Source: Arthrobacter sp. MYb227
GTDB lineage: Bacteria; Actinomycetota; Actinomycetes; Actinomycetales; Micrococcaceae
Length of the DNA stretch: 64,000 bases
NCBI RefSeq assembly: GCF_002975435.1
Contig: NZ_PCPT01000002.1
Span: 62,001-126,000 of the forward strand
Direction: 5' to 3'
Part shown: in pieces, positions 17,439 to 26,298 of the stretch
Layout: the number at the start of each line of letters is the position of its first letter
Position numbering within the stretch: the stretch's first letter is position 1
Position numbers and translations under genes: made by a program
The notes under the pieces: model-generated
Database searches by the model: none
What the model was told of the DNA's origin: nothing
The model's input: only the letters and a program-made list of their open reading frames with translations

Positions 17439-17475
17439 AACGTTTGCTTGATTGTTACCCTAGCACTTGCTTGGT
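17439..17475. promoter_or_regulatory. Two KstR2-like sites in the echA20 / SDR divergent promoter
   Basis: AACGTTTGCTTGAT (17439-17452) and AGCACTTGCTTGGT (17462-17475) each keep an intact CTTGnT half of the KstR2 consensus, with a degenerate left half (three and two mismatches). Their centres are 23 bp apart, about two helical turns. They lie 17-105 bp from the two divergent starts and could bind cooperating dimers. Confidence 0.5.
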
Positions 17476-17526
17476 TCGGGGTACACTGGCAATTCAGAGC
17501 AACAAAATCCAGAGGAAGGAAAGCAC

Positions 17527-18456
17527 ATGACGGGGATTTGTGAGGGTCGGGTCGCCATCGTGACCGGTGCCGGCCGCGGATTGGGACGAGAGCACGCATT
17601 GGAGTTGGCGCGCCAGGGCGCCAAGGTCGTCGTCAACGACCTCAGCACCACTCTGGACGGGGTTGTTGAAGCCTCGAGCCCGGCCCACGAAGTGGTTGAG
17701 TTGATCCGCGCCGCAGGTGGTGAGGCCGTTGCCAATGGCGCCGACGTCGCCGATTTTGAACAGGCCGGCGCCATGGTGCGTCAGGCCATTGAGACCTTTG
17801 GTCGGCTAGATATCCTGGTGAATAATGCCGGCTTTGTGCGCGACCGCATGCTGGTAAACACCTCCGAAGAAGAGTGGGACGCGGTAATCCGGGTGCACCT
17901 CAAGGGCCACTTTGCCCCGCTGCGCCACGCCAGTGAGTATTGGCGCAATGAGGCCAAAGCCGGCCGTACACCCGATGCCCGGGTCATCAACACCTCCTCG
18001 GGTGCCGGATTGCAGGGCAGCGTGGGCCAGGCAAGCTACTCGGCAGCCAAGGCAGGAATCGCCGGATTGACGCTCGTCGCCGCCCACGAACTGGCTCGCT
18101 ATGGGGTACGCGTCAATGCGATCGCGCCGGCGGCCCGAACCCGTATGACCGAGGGCGCCTTCGCCCAGGCCATGGCCGCACCGGAGAGCGGGTTTGATGC
18201 CATGCACCCGGGAAATGTTTCGCCGATCGTGGCCTGGCTGGCGGGAAGTACCTCCGGCGAGGTGACCGGCCGGGTCATTGAAATCGAGGGTGGAAAGATC
18301 TGCATCGAGGAAGGTTGGAACCACGGTCCGGCTCACGATGCGGGCGAACGCTGGGACGCCGTTTCCGCCGGCCTGGCAATTGAGGAACTGCTGGCGCGTT
18401 CGGTAACCCCGGAACCCGTATACGGCGCGGCTCCGGTCCCGGTGGCAGCATCATGA
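17527..18456 (+). CDS. SDR, 17-beta-HSD type 4/MFE-2-like dehydrogenase
   Basis: A 309-residue SDR with TGAGRGLGREHALELA and the long loop after NDLSTTLDG that is typical of the dehydrogenase part of peroxisomal multifunctional enzyme 2. NNAGF and YSAAKAGIAGLT follow, then a C-terminal tail of about 50 residues. It probably oxidises a 3-hydroxyacyl-CoA. The ATG follows GAGGAAGGAAA. It overlaps the hydratase gene by four bases (ATGA), so the two together look like a split MFE-2: dehydrogenase plus hydratase on separate chains. Confidence 0.85.
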   Translation: MTGICEGRVAIVTGAGRGLGREHALELARQGAKVVVNDLSTTLDGVVEASSPAHEVVELIRAAGGEAVANGADVADFEQAGAMVRQAIETFGRLDILVNNAGFVRDRMLVNTSEEEWDAVIRVHLKGHFAPLRHASEYWRNEAKAGRTPDARVINTSSGAGLQGSVGQASYSAAKAGIAGLTLVAAHELARYGVRVNAIAPAARTRMTEGAFAQAMAAPESGFDAMHPGNVSPIVAWLAGSTSGEVTGRVIEIEGGKICIEEGWNHGPAHDAGERWDAVSAGLAIEELLARSVTPEPVYGAAPVPVAAS

Positions 18457-19268
18457 GCGCGGCAACCGCACTGCCCGAGGCAGCCCTTGAAACCGGCGCT
18501 TGGGCCGGGAGACATCTGGGTGAGCGCACCGTAAGTTACACACAGGACGAGGCAATTCTCTATGCGCTGGCCATCGGTGCCCCGGTCAACGATCTACAGC
18601 TGGTCTTCGAAGACCGGCTACGCGTACTTCCGTCCTTTGGCTTGACCCTGGCCCAGTGGGCCCCGGACCTCATGGCAAACCAAGGAGCCTTCGATAATCG
18701 CTCGGTGCACGGCTCGCAAGAATTGCTGGTAGCCAAGGAATTGCCGCGCTCCGGTGAACTGCGGCTCAATGCACGGGTCGGCGAAGTCTGGGACAAGGGC
18801 AGCGCCGCCGTTTTCAACATCATTGTTGAATGCGACTACTTCCAGGCCACTTGGCAGATCTTTGCTCCCGGTTTTGGTGGCTTTGGTGGGGAACGCGGCC
18901 CCGGTAAGCCGGCCGCGCCACGTGGCGAGGCCCTCGGGGTGGCAAGCGTGCAGACCCAACCAAACCAGGCGGCGCTTTACCGCCTGCTTGGGGACAAACA
19001 CCACATCCACATCGATCCTCAGGCTGCCAAGCGCATTGGGCAGGATCGCCCGATTCTGCACGGACTGGCCTCGCTGGCAGCAACCACATTGCCCTTGGCA
19101 ACCCTTGCAGGTGCACACCCGGCAGACATCGTGGAATTCGGTGGACGGTTCTCCGGGGTAGTTTTCCCCGGAGACAAGATTGAGGCCACGATTTGGGACG
19201 GAGGTCGCTTTGAGGCCGCGGTGGGAGAACGCGCGGTAATCTCCGAGGGCCTGGCCGTATTTAGCTGA
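18453..19268 (+). CDS. MaoC-type 2-enoyl-CoA hydratase (hydratase 2)
   Basis: A 271-residue double hot-dog protein. The hydratase 2 motif appears as YRLLGDKHHIHIDPQAAKRI followed by GQDRPILHGL at about residues 177-206; the usual Asn/Pro of GDxNPLH is replaced (GDKHHIH) while the Asp and second His remain. The N-terminal half is the substrate-binding, catalytically inactive fold. It hydrates an enoyl-CoA to the (R)-3-hydroxyacyl-CoA, which the coupled SDR can oxidise. The length and fold match the hydratase part of MFE-2. Specific substrate unknown; steroid context suggests ring or side-chain intermediates. Confidence 0.83.
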   Translation: MSAATALPEAALETGAWAGRHLGERTVSYTQDEAILYALAIGAPVNDLQLVFEDRLRVLPSFGLTLAQWAPDLMANQGAFDNRSVHGSQELLVAKELPRSGELRLNARVGEVWDKGSAAVFNIIVECDYFQATWQIFAPGFGGFGGERGPGKPAAPRGEALGVASVQTQPNQAALYRLLGDKHHIHIDPQAAKRIGQDRPILHGLASLAATTLPLATLAGAHPADIVEFGGRFSGVVFPGDKIEATIWDGGRFEAAVGERAVISEGLAVFS

Positions 19269-19337
19269 CCGCACTAGTTCGCAAAAGATCGCAGCCCGGC
19301 AGGGCTTGGACACTGCAAAGTTTAGGAAGGACACATC

Positions 19338-20129
19338 GTGAAAGTCATCGTACTGATGAAGGAAGTTCCAGATACCTATGGTGAGCGCACCCTAGATCTG
19401 GAGACCGGTCTGTTGAACCGGTCGGCAAGCGAACCGGTGCTCGATGAAATCACCGAACGCGCGCTTGAAGTTGCCCTGAGCCACCGCGAGAAGGATGCGA
19501 ACACCGAGGTCATCTTGCTCACCGTGGGCCCGGACGGCACCCTGCCGGCAACTCTGCGCAAGGGCCTTGCCATGGGCGCAGACCGCGCGGTGCACGTACA
19601 GGATTCGGCACTCTTGGGCGCGGATCTGACCCTCACCGCCCAAGTCATTGCCGCAGCTGCCAAGCACATTGGATTCGATCTGATCATCGCCGGCAATGCC
19701 TCGACCGATGGAGGCGGCGGCGCCCTACCTTCGATGCTCACCGAGCTACTTGGCGTAGCCGGACTGGCGTCTCTGAGTACGGTAGCGATCGATGAACTAA
19801 CGGTTTCCGGAGGCTGCAACACCGAGTTTGATAGCTACGAGGCAAGCATTGACCTGCCCGGTGTGATCTCGGTGACCGAAGCCCTTCCCGATGCGCGTTT
19901 CCCGAACTTCAAGGGCATCATGGCAGCCAAGAAGAAGCCGTTTGAGACCCTCGACCTGGCCCAGCTAGGCATCATCCTTGACGAAGAAACCGCCAGATCC
20001 ATCGTCATTTCGGCGGCGCAACGTCCGGCTCGCAACGCCGGTATCCGCATTGAAGATGCCGGTGACGCCGGAGACCAAATCGCAGAATTCCTTGCCCAGA
20101 ACCAACTCATCAAAGGACGCTCAGCATGA
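19338..20129 (+). CDS. etfB: Electron transfer flavoprotein beta subunit
   Basis: A 263-residue ETF beta/FixA protein: [14 protein letters not shown] at the N-terminus, [20 protein letters not shown] (AMP-binding region), and [16 protein letters not shown]. It accepts electrons from acyl-CoA dehydrogenases, here presumably FadE30-33. GTG start after AGGAAGG. The usual family length is 250-265. It overlaps the alpha subunit gene by four bases, and the same strand and small gaps suggest co-expression with the SDR and hydratase upstream. Confidence 0.92.
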   Translation: MKVIVLMKEVPDTYGERTLDLETGLLNRSASEPVLDEITERALEVALSHREKDANTEVILLTVGPDGTLPATLRKGLAMGADRAVHVQDSALLGADLTLTAQVIAAAAKHIGFDLIIAGNASTDGGGGALPSMLTELLGVAGLASLSTVAIDELTVSGGCNTEFDSYEASIDLPGVISVTEALPDARFPNFKGIMAAKKKPFETLDLAQLGIILDEETARSIVISAAQRPARNAGIRIEDAGDAGDQIAEFLAQNQLIKGRSA

Positions 20130-21112
20130 CCGGCTACCCAGCGAATTCAATTCTTGTGCTCGTCGATGTTTCCCTGTCTGGCCAGCTCCGTTCCGGTGCG
20201 GCAGAGCTCATCGGTGCCGCGGCATCGGTGGGCAGTGCAGTGGCCCTGGCGCTCGCCCCGGTGGGAAACGCCGAACGGCTCGGTAGCGAACTTGCAGCGC
20301 TCGGTGCCTCGCAGGTACTCATCGCCGAACCCCAGGAACTTGCAAGCTCGGTGGTGATGCCCACCGTTGATGCGTTGGCAGCCGCTGCAGCGGCGGTTGC
20401 ACCCGAGGCAGTGCTCACAGCAAACTCCATCCGCGGACGCGATGCCGCTGCCCGCTTTGCAGCACGCAGCGGTTCGGCCCTGGCCCTTGATGCGGTAGGA
20501 ATCTCCCGGGACGAGGAGGGTATCATTGCCCATCACTCGGTCTATGGAGGAGCCTACCTAGTGGATTCCGCGGCCAGTACCGATGCGTTGGTCATTACCT
20601 TGCGCCAAGGCTCCTCGGAGCTGCGCGCCGAAGCACAGCCCTCAAATGTTCAGCAGTTGCCGGTCGCGGCATCAGGAGCCCCTGACGCAACCATCACCGC
20701 TTACCGGGAGACCGCTGCGGCATCTTCGCGCCCCGAGCTGCGCGGTGCCGACATCGTGGTCTCCGGTGGCCGAGGGCTAGGTTCGGGGGAGAATTTCTCG
20801 CTGGTCGAGGGACTCGCCGATGCTCTGGGTGGCGCCATTGGGGCATCACGTGCCGCCGTCGATGCGGGATACGTCCCGCAGACCATGCAGGTGGGGCAGA
20901 CCGGTGTCACGGTTGCCCCGCAGCTCTACATCGCCCTGGGCATTTCCGGTGCCATCCAGCACCGAGCGGGCATGCAGACCTCTAAGACAATCATCGCGAT
21001 CAATAAGGACCCGGACGCACCAATCTTTGATATCGCCGACTTCGGCGTGGTTGGCGACATCTTTACCGTGGTACCGCAATTGGTCGCAGCAATCGAAGCA
21101 AAGCGAGGCTAA
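20126..21112 (+). CDS. etfA: Electron transfer flavoprotein alpha subunit
   Basis: A 328-residue ETF alpha/FixB protein. The C-terminal FAD domain is clear: [50 protein letters not shown] and [20 protein letters not shown]. It forms the FAD-carrying heterodimer with EtfB. It is followed after only 5 bp by a cytochrome b-like membrane protein, which may be the route by which ETF electrons enter the quinone pool in place of a standard ETF dehydrogenase. Confidence 0.92.
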   Translation: MTGYPANSILVLVDVSLSGQLRSGAAELIGAAASVGSAVALALAPVGNAERLGSELAALGASQVLIAEPQELASSVVMPTVDALAAAAAAVAPEAVLTANSIRGRDAAARFAARSGSALALDAVGISRDEEGIIAHHSVYGGAYLVDSAASTDALVITLRQGSSELRAEAQPSNVQQLPVAASGAPDATITAYRETAAASSRPELRGADIVVSGGRGLGSGENFSLVEGLADALGGAIGASRAAVDAGYVPQTMQVGQTGVTVAPQLYIALGISGAIQHRAGMQTSKTIIAINKDPDAPIFDIADFGVVGDIFTVVPQLVAAIEAKRG

Positions 21113-21117
21113 ATCGA

Positions 21118-22482
21118 ATGGCCAGACAGGGACTCCCACGTACTTCAAGCGCCGGCACTGCAGGTTCCGAGACCCCGGCCGCTCAACAGCTTCCAACCCA
21201 AGAAACGGTGCCAACTTCGGCCTCCGTCGTAACCCCGGAAACTTCGGTACCGGCCGTTGCGACGAGGCGACGGGGCCTGCCACGACCAACCGACAGCGGA
21301 ACCGCCACGGCCGGAGGTTTAGAGCCGGCCAAGGCACCAACTGCTGTGGAAACCGAACCCGAGAAAGCATCGGCATCCGCACCGGTAGCAGGACGCCGGG
21401 GACTGCCGCGCACCACCGGACCTGCCGCTGAAATATCTCAGCCCACCAACGCCGCGGGGATTACTGCCCTCGATGTAACTGTGGCTGGCGCGGCCGAACC
21501 CGTGACAGTTATACCTCGGGCCGACACCATAACCGCCAAGGGGACCTCGGCAAGCCCCACCACCCTGGTACGGGAAACTGGGGCTCTTGAAAGGCTGTGG
21601 CACAGCCGTGGTGGTCGTGCGGTGATTTGGGCGGCCGGTTTGTTGGTAGTGCTGGCCGTCGTGGTGTTTACCGCGCGCTGGTTGATGACTACCGAATCGG
21701 TGCAGAGTTTTGTGACGCGGTACCCCGGGGAAACCGAATTACCGCACGGAGCGCCGGTGGGACTCCCTGGCTGGCTTGCCTGGCAACACTTCTTCAACAT
21801 TTTCCTGATGGTGTTGATTATTCGTTCCGGCTGGCAGGTCCGCACGCAACGTCGTCCTCCGGCAAGCTGGACCGCTCGTTGGGGCAAAAATCCCAAGAAA
21901 ATTAGCATCAATCTCTGGTTACACCAATCATTGGACATCCTGTGGCTGGTCAACGGGGCACTTTTTGTGGTGCTCCTGATGGCCACTGGCCAATGGATGC
22001 GAGTCGTTCCAACCAGCTGGGAAGTCTTCCCCAACGCGCTCTCGGCAATATTGCAATATGCCTCATTGGATTGGCCCACCGAGAATGGCTGGGTCAACTA
22101 CAACAGCCTGCAGGTTCTGGCCTACTTTGCCACAATCTTTATCGCTGCTCCACTGGCGGCGCTTACTGGGTTGAGGATGTCCGATGCTTGGCCAAACAAA
22201 GCCCAGAGGCTGAGTAAGATTTACCCGGTTGAGGTCGCACGCGCCATCCACCTGCCGGTGATGTTTTACTTCGTTGGATTCATCATCGTGCACGTGGCAC
22301 TGGTGCTTTCAACCGGGGCGCTGCGCAACTTGAACCACATGTATGGCGGTCAGGATGCGGTTAACTGGTACGGATTCTGGATTTTCTTTATCTCGCTGCT
22401 AGTCATTGTGGGTGGCTGGTTTGCTGCTCGACCCTTGATCCTTGCACCCATCGCTTCGCTTTTTGGCAAGGTGAGCCGCTAG
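21118..22482 (+). CDS. Cytochrome b-like membrane protein with repeat-bearing N-terminus
   Basis: 454 residues. The first 160 are Ala/Thr/Pro-rich and low in complexity, with three copies of a short R-G-L-P-R motif (about residues 3-8, 51-56 and 94-98). From residue 168 six hydrophobic segments follow (about 168-187, 220-240, 275-298, 335-358, 383-405, 425-446). Conserved-looking His lie in WQHFFN, LWLHQSLDI, AIHLPVM and IIVHVAL, as expected for a b-type haem protein of the cytochrome b561/b6 kind. The gene is 5 bp behind etfA, suggesting it receives electrons from ETF. Haem content and partner are inferred. Confidence 0.78.
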   Translation: MARQGLPRTSSAGTAGSETPAAQQLPTQETVPTSASVVTPETSVPAVATRRRGLPRPTDSGTATAGGLEPAKAPTAVETEPEKASASAPVAGRRGLPRTTGPAAEISQPTNAAGITALDVTVAGAAEPVTVIPRADTITAKGTSASPTTLVRETGALERLWHSRGGRAVIWAAGLLVVLAVVVFTARWLMTTESVQSFVTRYPGETELPHGAPVGLPGWLAWQHFFNIFLMVLIIRSGWQVRTQRRPPASWTARWGKNPKKISINLWLHQSLDILWLVNGALFVVLLMATGQWMRVVPTSWEVFPNALSAILQYASLDWPTENGWVNYNSLQVLAYFATIFIAAPLAALTGLRMSDAWPNKAQRLSKIYPVEVARAIHLPVMFYFVGFIIVHVALVLSTGALRNLNHMYGGQDAVNWYGFWIFFISLLVIVGGWFAARPLILAPIASLFGKVSR

Positions 22483-22504
22483 AAAGTAAGTAGAGAACTC
22501 GACA

Positions 22505-22560
22505 CCGAAGTCCGCGAAATCTCCTGGAAAATCATGGGATTCCGCGGACTTCGGCGTTTG
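22505..22560 (+). terminator. Terminator of the SDR-hydratase-ETF-cytochrome operon
   Basis: Arms CCGAAGTCCGCG (22505-22516) and CGCGGACTTCGG (22543-22554) are perfect; adjacent bases (AAATC/GATT) extend the stem. CGTTTG follows. It begins 23 bp after the membrane protein stop. Confidence 0.7.
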
Positions 22561-22722
22561 CGCAGCGCCAAGTATTACCGTACCTTTCTCGAACTGAAGC
22601 ATGCGCCGCAGAGCCCCACAGGATTGATCCCTAGATCATGCCTCGTGACGAAAGCTTGCTGGGTAAGGGTTTAGGCTGGGGAGGGAGCCGGTGTCCGGCC
22701 GGAAAGATACGGGTGATCAAAA

Positions 22723-24036
22723 TTGCAACGCAAAACCGACCGCAAGAATCTGCAAGGTGAAGAAACTCGGGTTCGAATCCTAGAAGAAACTATGCGGCTG
22801 GTGATTAGCCACGGCTATGCCGGTACGACCTTAGCCATGGTGCGCAGGGCCACTGGGGTGTCTGCTAGTTCCATCTATTGGCACTTTGCCAACAAGGAAA
22901 GCTTGATCGCCGCGGCCTTGGAACATGCCTACCGGACGCAGGCCTCACGATTGCCGAACTGGCTTGATACGCCTCCGAGCCAGATGCGCCGAGACGACTT
23001 GTATGCGGAGCTGATTCGTTCACCTTCGGCAGGTGTGAGCATGGAATATTGGCGTGTGGGATTGCAGCTTGCTGTTTCTCGTCCCCAGGAACCAATCCTC
23101 GCACGGGACCGATTCTTGCAAATTCGACGTGAAAGCGTCGAATGGTTGGCACAGTGGTGGGAACGAACCCTGCCCGCCGAGATGGAACAAAAGGATCTTG
23201 CATCGGACTTATTGGGCCAGCTCACCGTGGGGATCAGGGAGTGCGAAGTACTTAACCTCTATGAGTTGAGGCGCTTAGAAGCCAAACCTCTGAACAAGCT
23301 GATTGCTGCGTGCCTTGATGAGATCGCCATTTGTATAGTCGAAACTGCAGCCGAGCGACCACTTGACGCGCTCCCCATGGCTCAAGAACAGACACATGTT
23401 GCCACCCCGGACGGAAGCCGGGAAATATTTGTGCGGGCGACCAAAGATGTCATCATGGAGCTTGGCTATGACGGTGTCACGATTGCTAGGGTCTGCGAAA
23501 AAGCCGGGTTGCCGGCAAGCTCCTTGTATTGGTTCTTCAAAGACAAAGACGAGCTGATCGCTACGGTTATCGAGGAGGCATGCCAAGGATGGGCCTCGAC
23601 TCGGAAGCTCTCTCATCTTCGTCCGGCCGACGGCGATTGGTCTGTGCTTAACCGCAACTATATTCTTGCGGCCCTGGACGGAAGTCCCGGAGGCGGCGTC
23701 TTGGCACTGGGGCTTCTGCTCTTGTTGCAACGTTCGGATCATGTCTATGCCGGCCGCCAAGAACTAGAACTTGTGATGCAAGATGCCTTTGAAGTAACGG
23801 TCCTGTGGTTCCGAGAGATGTTTTCACCGATATCGGAGGAACACATGCGCTCGGATTTAGCTAGGTACTTTACAGAGTGCTTCTTCAGGTTATTGGAAAG
23901 CAGCCTACTGAACAAGCAAGTTGAGGATCGAGTGTGGGACCCGGCAATGCTTGCGGACTTGATCAGCACCGCGTTGTACCGAGTAGCGTGCAAGGTCCAG
24001 GACGGCAGCACCGTCCTGGACCTTGCACACCAATAA
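22723..24036 (+). CDS. Tandem TetR-family regulator with two DNA-binding domains
   Basis: 437 residues, twice the normal TetR length (about 200). A first helix-turn-helix unit spans residues 14-70 (GYAGTTLAMVRRATGVSASS, then IYWHFANKESLIAAAL) and a second spans about 231-287 (GYDGVTIARVCEKAGLPASS, then LYWFFKDKDELIATVI). Each is followed by about 150 helical residues. The start must be the TTG at 22723, since later ATGs would cut the first HTH. Placed between the ETF operon and the flavin reductase/hsa genes, it may control either. The two HTHs differ enough to see different half-sites. The 3' end carries a terminator hairpin. Confidence 0.85.
   Translation: MQRKTDRKNLQGEETRVRILEETMRLVISHGYAGTTLAMVRRATGVSASSIYWHFANKESLIAAALEHAYRTQASRLPNWLDTPPSQMRRDDLYAELIRSPSAGVSMEYWRVGLQLAVSRPQEPILARDRFLQIRRESVEWLAQWWERTLPAEMEQKDLASDLLGQLTVGIRECEVLNLYELRRLEAKPLNKLIAACLDEIAICIVETAAERPLDALPMAQEQTHVATPDGSREIFVRATKDVIMELGYDGVTIARVCEKAGLPASSLYWFFKDKDELIATVIEEACQGWASTRKLSHLRPADGDWSVLNRNYILAALDGSPGGGVLALGLLLLLQRSDHVYAGRQELELVMQDAFEVTVLWFREMFSPISEEHMRSDLARYFTECFFRLLESSLLNKQVEDRVWDPAMLADLISTALYRVACKVQDGSTVLDLAHQ
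23988..24028. terminator. Terminator hairpin inside the end of the TetR gene
   Basis: Perfect 18-base arms (23988-24005 and 24011-24028) with a CAGCA loop. The hairpin lies wholly within the last 17 codons of the tandem TetR gene, and the stop at 24036 follows. Genes converge here (the flavin reductase ends at 24048), so it probably serves both. Confidence 0.65.
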
Positions 24037-24047
24037 ATCCTAAGTCA

Positions 24048-25241
24048 CTAGCCGCGAGCTGTCGGGGCGATGCTCATGGCGGTAGCCGTCAGCATCAATT
24101 GGTCAGCCCAAGCGGTGATCTGTTGTGCGGTGACCGAGCTTGGCAAATGGGTAATGCGCAACACCAGGCGCACTTTACCTGCTGAATCCCATACCGGAGC
24201 CAGCAGCGAGTCAACCTCGTACCGTTCCCCATCCAGCAGCGTAATTGGAGCGTAACTGCTAGAAGTACGGGAAATAATCTCCCGAATATGGCGTTCTTGA
24301 GCCGGGGTGTAACGGCCCGAAGAATATTCACGCAGGGCGGCAAATACCTCTTCGTCCCGGTAATCTCCCTTCATGGTCACCGACCAACCCCGGTTGCGGA
24401 CAGCCCGCAAGCGTTCGCGGTATTCATGTGGGGAACAGTCATCGCTGGGCAGCGCCCGATCTAGCCAGCGCTGAATCGCGTCCTCGTCCTCCCACGCTAG
24501 GCACAATTCGCCCATGGGAGGCATCAACGGAATGCGTTCTCCGAGTCGAGCTTCGGCATCCCACGAGGAACCGGTCCCCGCCACCATGACCGCCATTTGG
24601 TCATTGACCACCGCCATTGCCGTGCACTCGGCACCCAAGGAAGCAGCAAGCCAGTCCATTTCGGCCCGACCCTGCTCCGCTAGTCGCACCCCGGCAATAA
24701 GGTCCGTTTCAAAGGGGGCATGCAATGACATCGGTGCAAACTGACCATAACCGCCCTGGAAGAACAGTAGTGGTGCCACGGGGCGGCAAACCTGGAGCTC
24801 TTGTACCGCGCCAACGACAATGTGGTGGTCTCCGGCGTCCGCGATCGATTCGAAGGTGCAGTCGATGAAGGCTACAACACCCTCGAGTACCGGGGCTCCG
24901 GAGGGTGAAGGCGTCCAATCTACCGCGTCAAATTTATTCTCGGTGCGACCGGCGAAACGGCGACAAATATCTTCTTGGTCTCCGGCCAGTACATTGACGC
25001 AGAAGGACTTTGCGGTGCGCAACCGTTTGAACGTATAGGAACTTACCGTTGGCAAGAAGCCCACCAAGGGTGGATCAAGTGAGACCGAGGTGAAAGACCC
25101 CACGATCATGCCAACGGGTTCACCATCATCGGCAATACCAGTAATAAGAACAATTCCGGTGGGGAAATGTCCTAAAACATTGCGGAAAGCCATCGGATCC
25201 TCAACTGTTGGGCGGGTGGCCCCCAAACTGACTGCGTTCAT
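24048..25241 (-). CDS. Flavin reductase fused to an IclR-like effector domain
   Basis: 397 residues. Residues 15-165 are a flavin reductase domain of the HpaC/HsaB type: FRNVLGHFPTGIVLITG, VGMIVGSFTSVSLDPP, LRTAKSFCVNVLA, RFAGRTENKFD. Residues about 180-395 resemble the ligand-binding part of IclR regulators (GERIPLMPPMGELCLAW is the clearest block), without an HTH. A two-component monooxygenase such as HsaA needs the reductase for FMNH2; no oxygenase gene is in the window. It is the last gene of the hsaE-hsaG-hsaF group on this strand, 49 bp after hsaF. The fused domain may sense an aromatic or steroid metabolite. Confidence 0.83.
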   Translation of the reverse strand: MNAVSLGATRPTVEDPMAFRNVLGHFPTGIVLITGIADDGEPVGMIVGSFTSVSLDPPLVGFLPTVSSYTFKRLRTAKSFCVNVLAGDQEDICRRFAGRTENKFDAVDWTPSPSGAPVLEGVVAFIDCTFESIADAGDHHIVVGAVQELQVCRPVAPLLFFQGGYGQFAPMSLHAPFETDLIAGVRLAEQGRAEMDWLAASLGAECTAMAVVNDQMAVMVAGTGSSWDAEARLGERIPLMPPMGELCLAWEDEDAIQRWLDRALPSDDCSPHEYRERLRAVRNRGWSVTMKGDYRDEEVFAALREYSSGRYTPAQERHIREIISRTSSSYAPITLLDGERYEVDSLLAPVWDSAGKVRLVLRITHLPSSVTAQQITAWADQLMLTATAMSIAPTARG

Positions 25242-25290
25242 TGTCTTTCCTTTCAGACGGTAGTGCCGGCATGCCGGGTAGAACGGAAGG

Positions 25291-26298
25291 TTACTTCTGG
25301 TCCAGCAGATCTAGTGCTACATCCACGATCATGTCTTCCTGACCGCCGACCATCCGGCGGTTTCCAAGTTCCATCAAGATTTCTGTGGTGGGGATTCCGT
25401 AGCGCTGGCTGGCGGTTTCCGCGTGACGGAGGAAGCTTGAGTAGACTCCTGCGTAGCCAAGCGAGAGGGTTTCACGGTCAACGCGAACCGGTCGGTCCTG
25501 CAGCGGACGGACCAGATCGTCTGCCGCATCCATCAGGATCGGCAATGAACAGCCGTGCTCAAAATCGTATTTGTCGGCCGCCGCAATGAACGCCTCAAGC
25601 GGCGCATTACCGGCACCGGCACCCATGCCGGCCAGCGAGGCATCGACGCGGTTGGCGCCGTGTTCAACTGCGGTGAGTGAGTTTGCGATGCTTAGCGAGA
25701 GATTCTCATGGGCATGAATGCCAATCTCGGTTTCCGGATTCAGCACGCTGCGGAAGGCGTCGATGCGTTCGGCAACTCCGCGTGGGGTCAGTGCACCGCC
25801 TGAATCAACAACATAAACGCAGGTAGCTCCGTAACTTTCCATGAGTTTTGCCTGCTGCGCGAGGTCTGCTGGCTGGCTCATATGGGACATCATGAGGAAC
25901 CCAACTGTGTCCATGCCTAGATCGCGGGCCGCGGCAATGTGCTGGGCCGAAACGTCTGCTTCGGTGCAATGAGTGGCGATGCGGACCACCGAGGCGCCAG
26001 CACTGTGGGCGTCCTTGAGATGGCTAATCGTGGCGATGCCCGGCAGTGCGAGAGTTGCAACCTTTGCGTTTTTGACGACCCCGGCTACCGCGGAGATCCA
26101 TTCCAAATCGGTGTGGGCGCCAAAGCCGTAGACACAGGAAGACCCGTTGATGCCGTCGCCGTGGGCCACCTCGATGGAAGAAACTCCTGCCTGATCCAGT
26201 GCCGTGGCAATGGCAACGGCCTGGTCTACCGTGTATTGGTGGCGGATGGCGTGCATGCCATCACGCAGGGTGACATCGGAAATGTAGAGCTTGCTCAT
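25291..26298 (-). CDS. hsaF: 4-hydroxy-2-oxovalerate (hydroxy-2-oxohexanoate) aldolase
   Basis: A 335-residue DmpG/BphI/HsaF aldolase: [15 protein letters not shown] at the N-terminus (metal-binding Asp and catalytic Arg), [38 protein letters not shown] (metal His pair) and [17 protein letters not shown]. It splits 4-hydroxy-2-oxohexanoate to pyruvate and an aldehyde that is channelled to the dehydrogenase encoded next. Start at 26298 inside the end of hsaG (ATGA overlap); the frame upstream is only hsaG antiphase. Final step of the A/B-ring branch of steroid breakdown. It could serve other meta-cleavage pathways too. Confidence 0.9.
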   Translation of the reverse strand: MSKLYISDVTLRDGMHAIRHQYTVDQAVAIATALDQAGVSSIEVAHGDGINGSSCVYGFGAHTDLEWISAVAGVVKNAKVATLALPGIATISHLKDAHSAGASVVRIATHCTEADVSAQHIAAARDLGMDTVGFLMMSHMSQPADLAQQAKLMESYGATCVYVVDSGGALTPRGVAERIDAFRSVLNPETEIGIHAHENLSLSIANSLTAVEHGANRVDASLAGMGAGAGNAPLEAFIAAADKYDFEHGCSLPILMDAADDLVRPLQDRPVRVDRETLSLGYAGVYSSFLRHAETASQRYGIPTTEILMELGNRRMVGGQEDMIVDVALDLLDQK

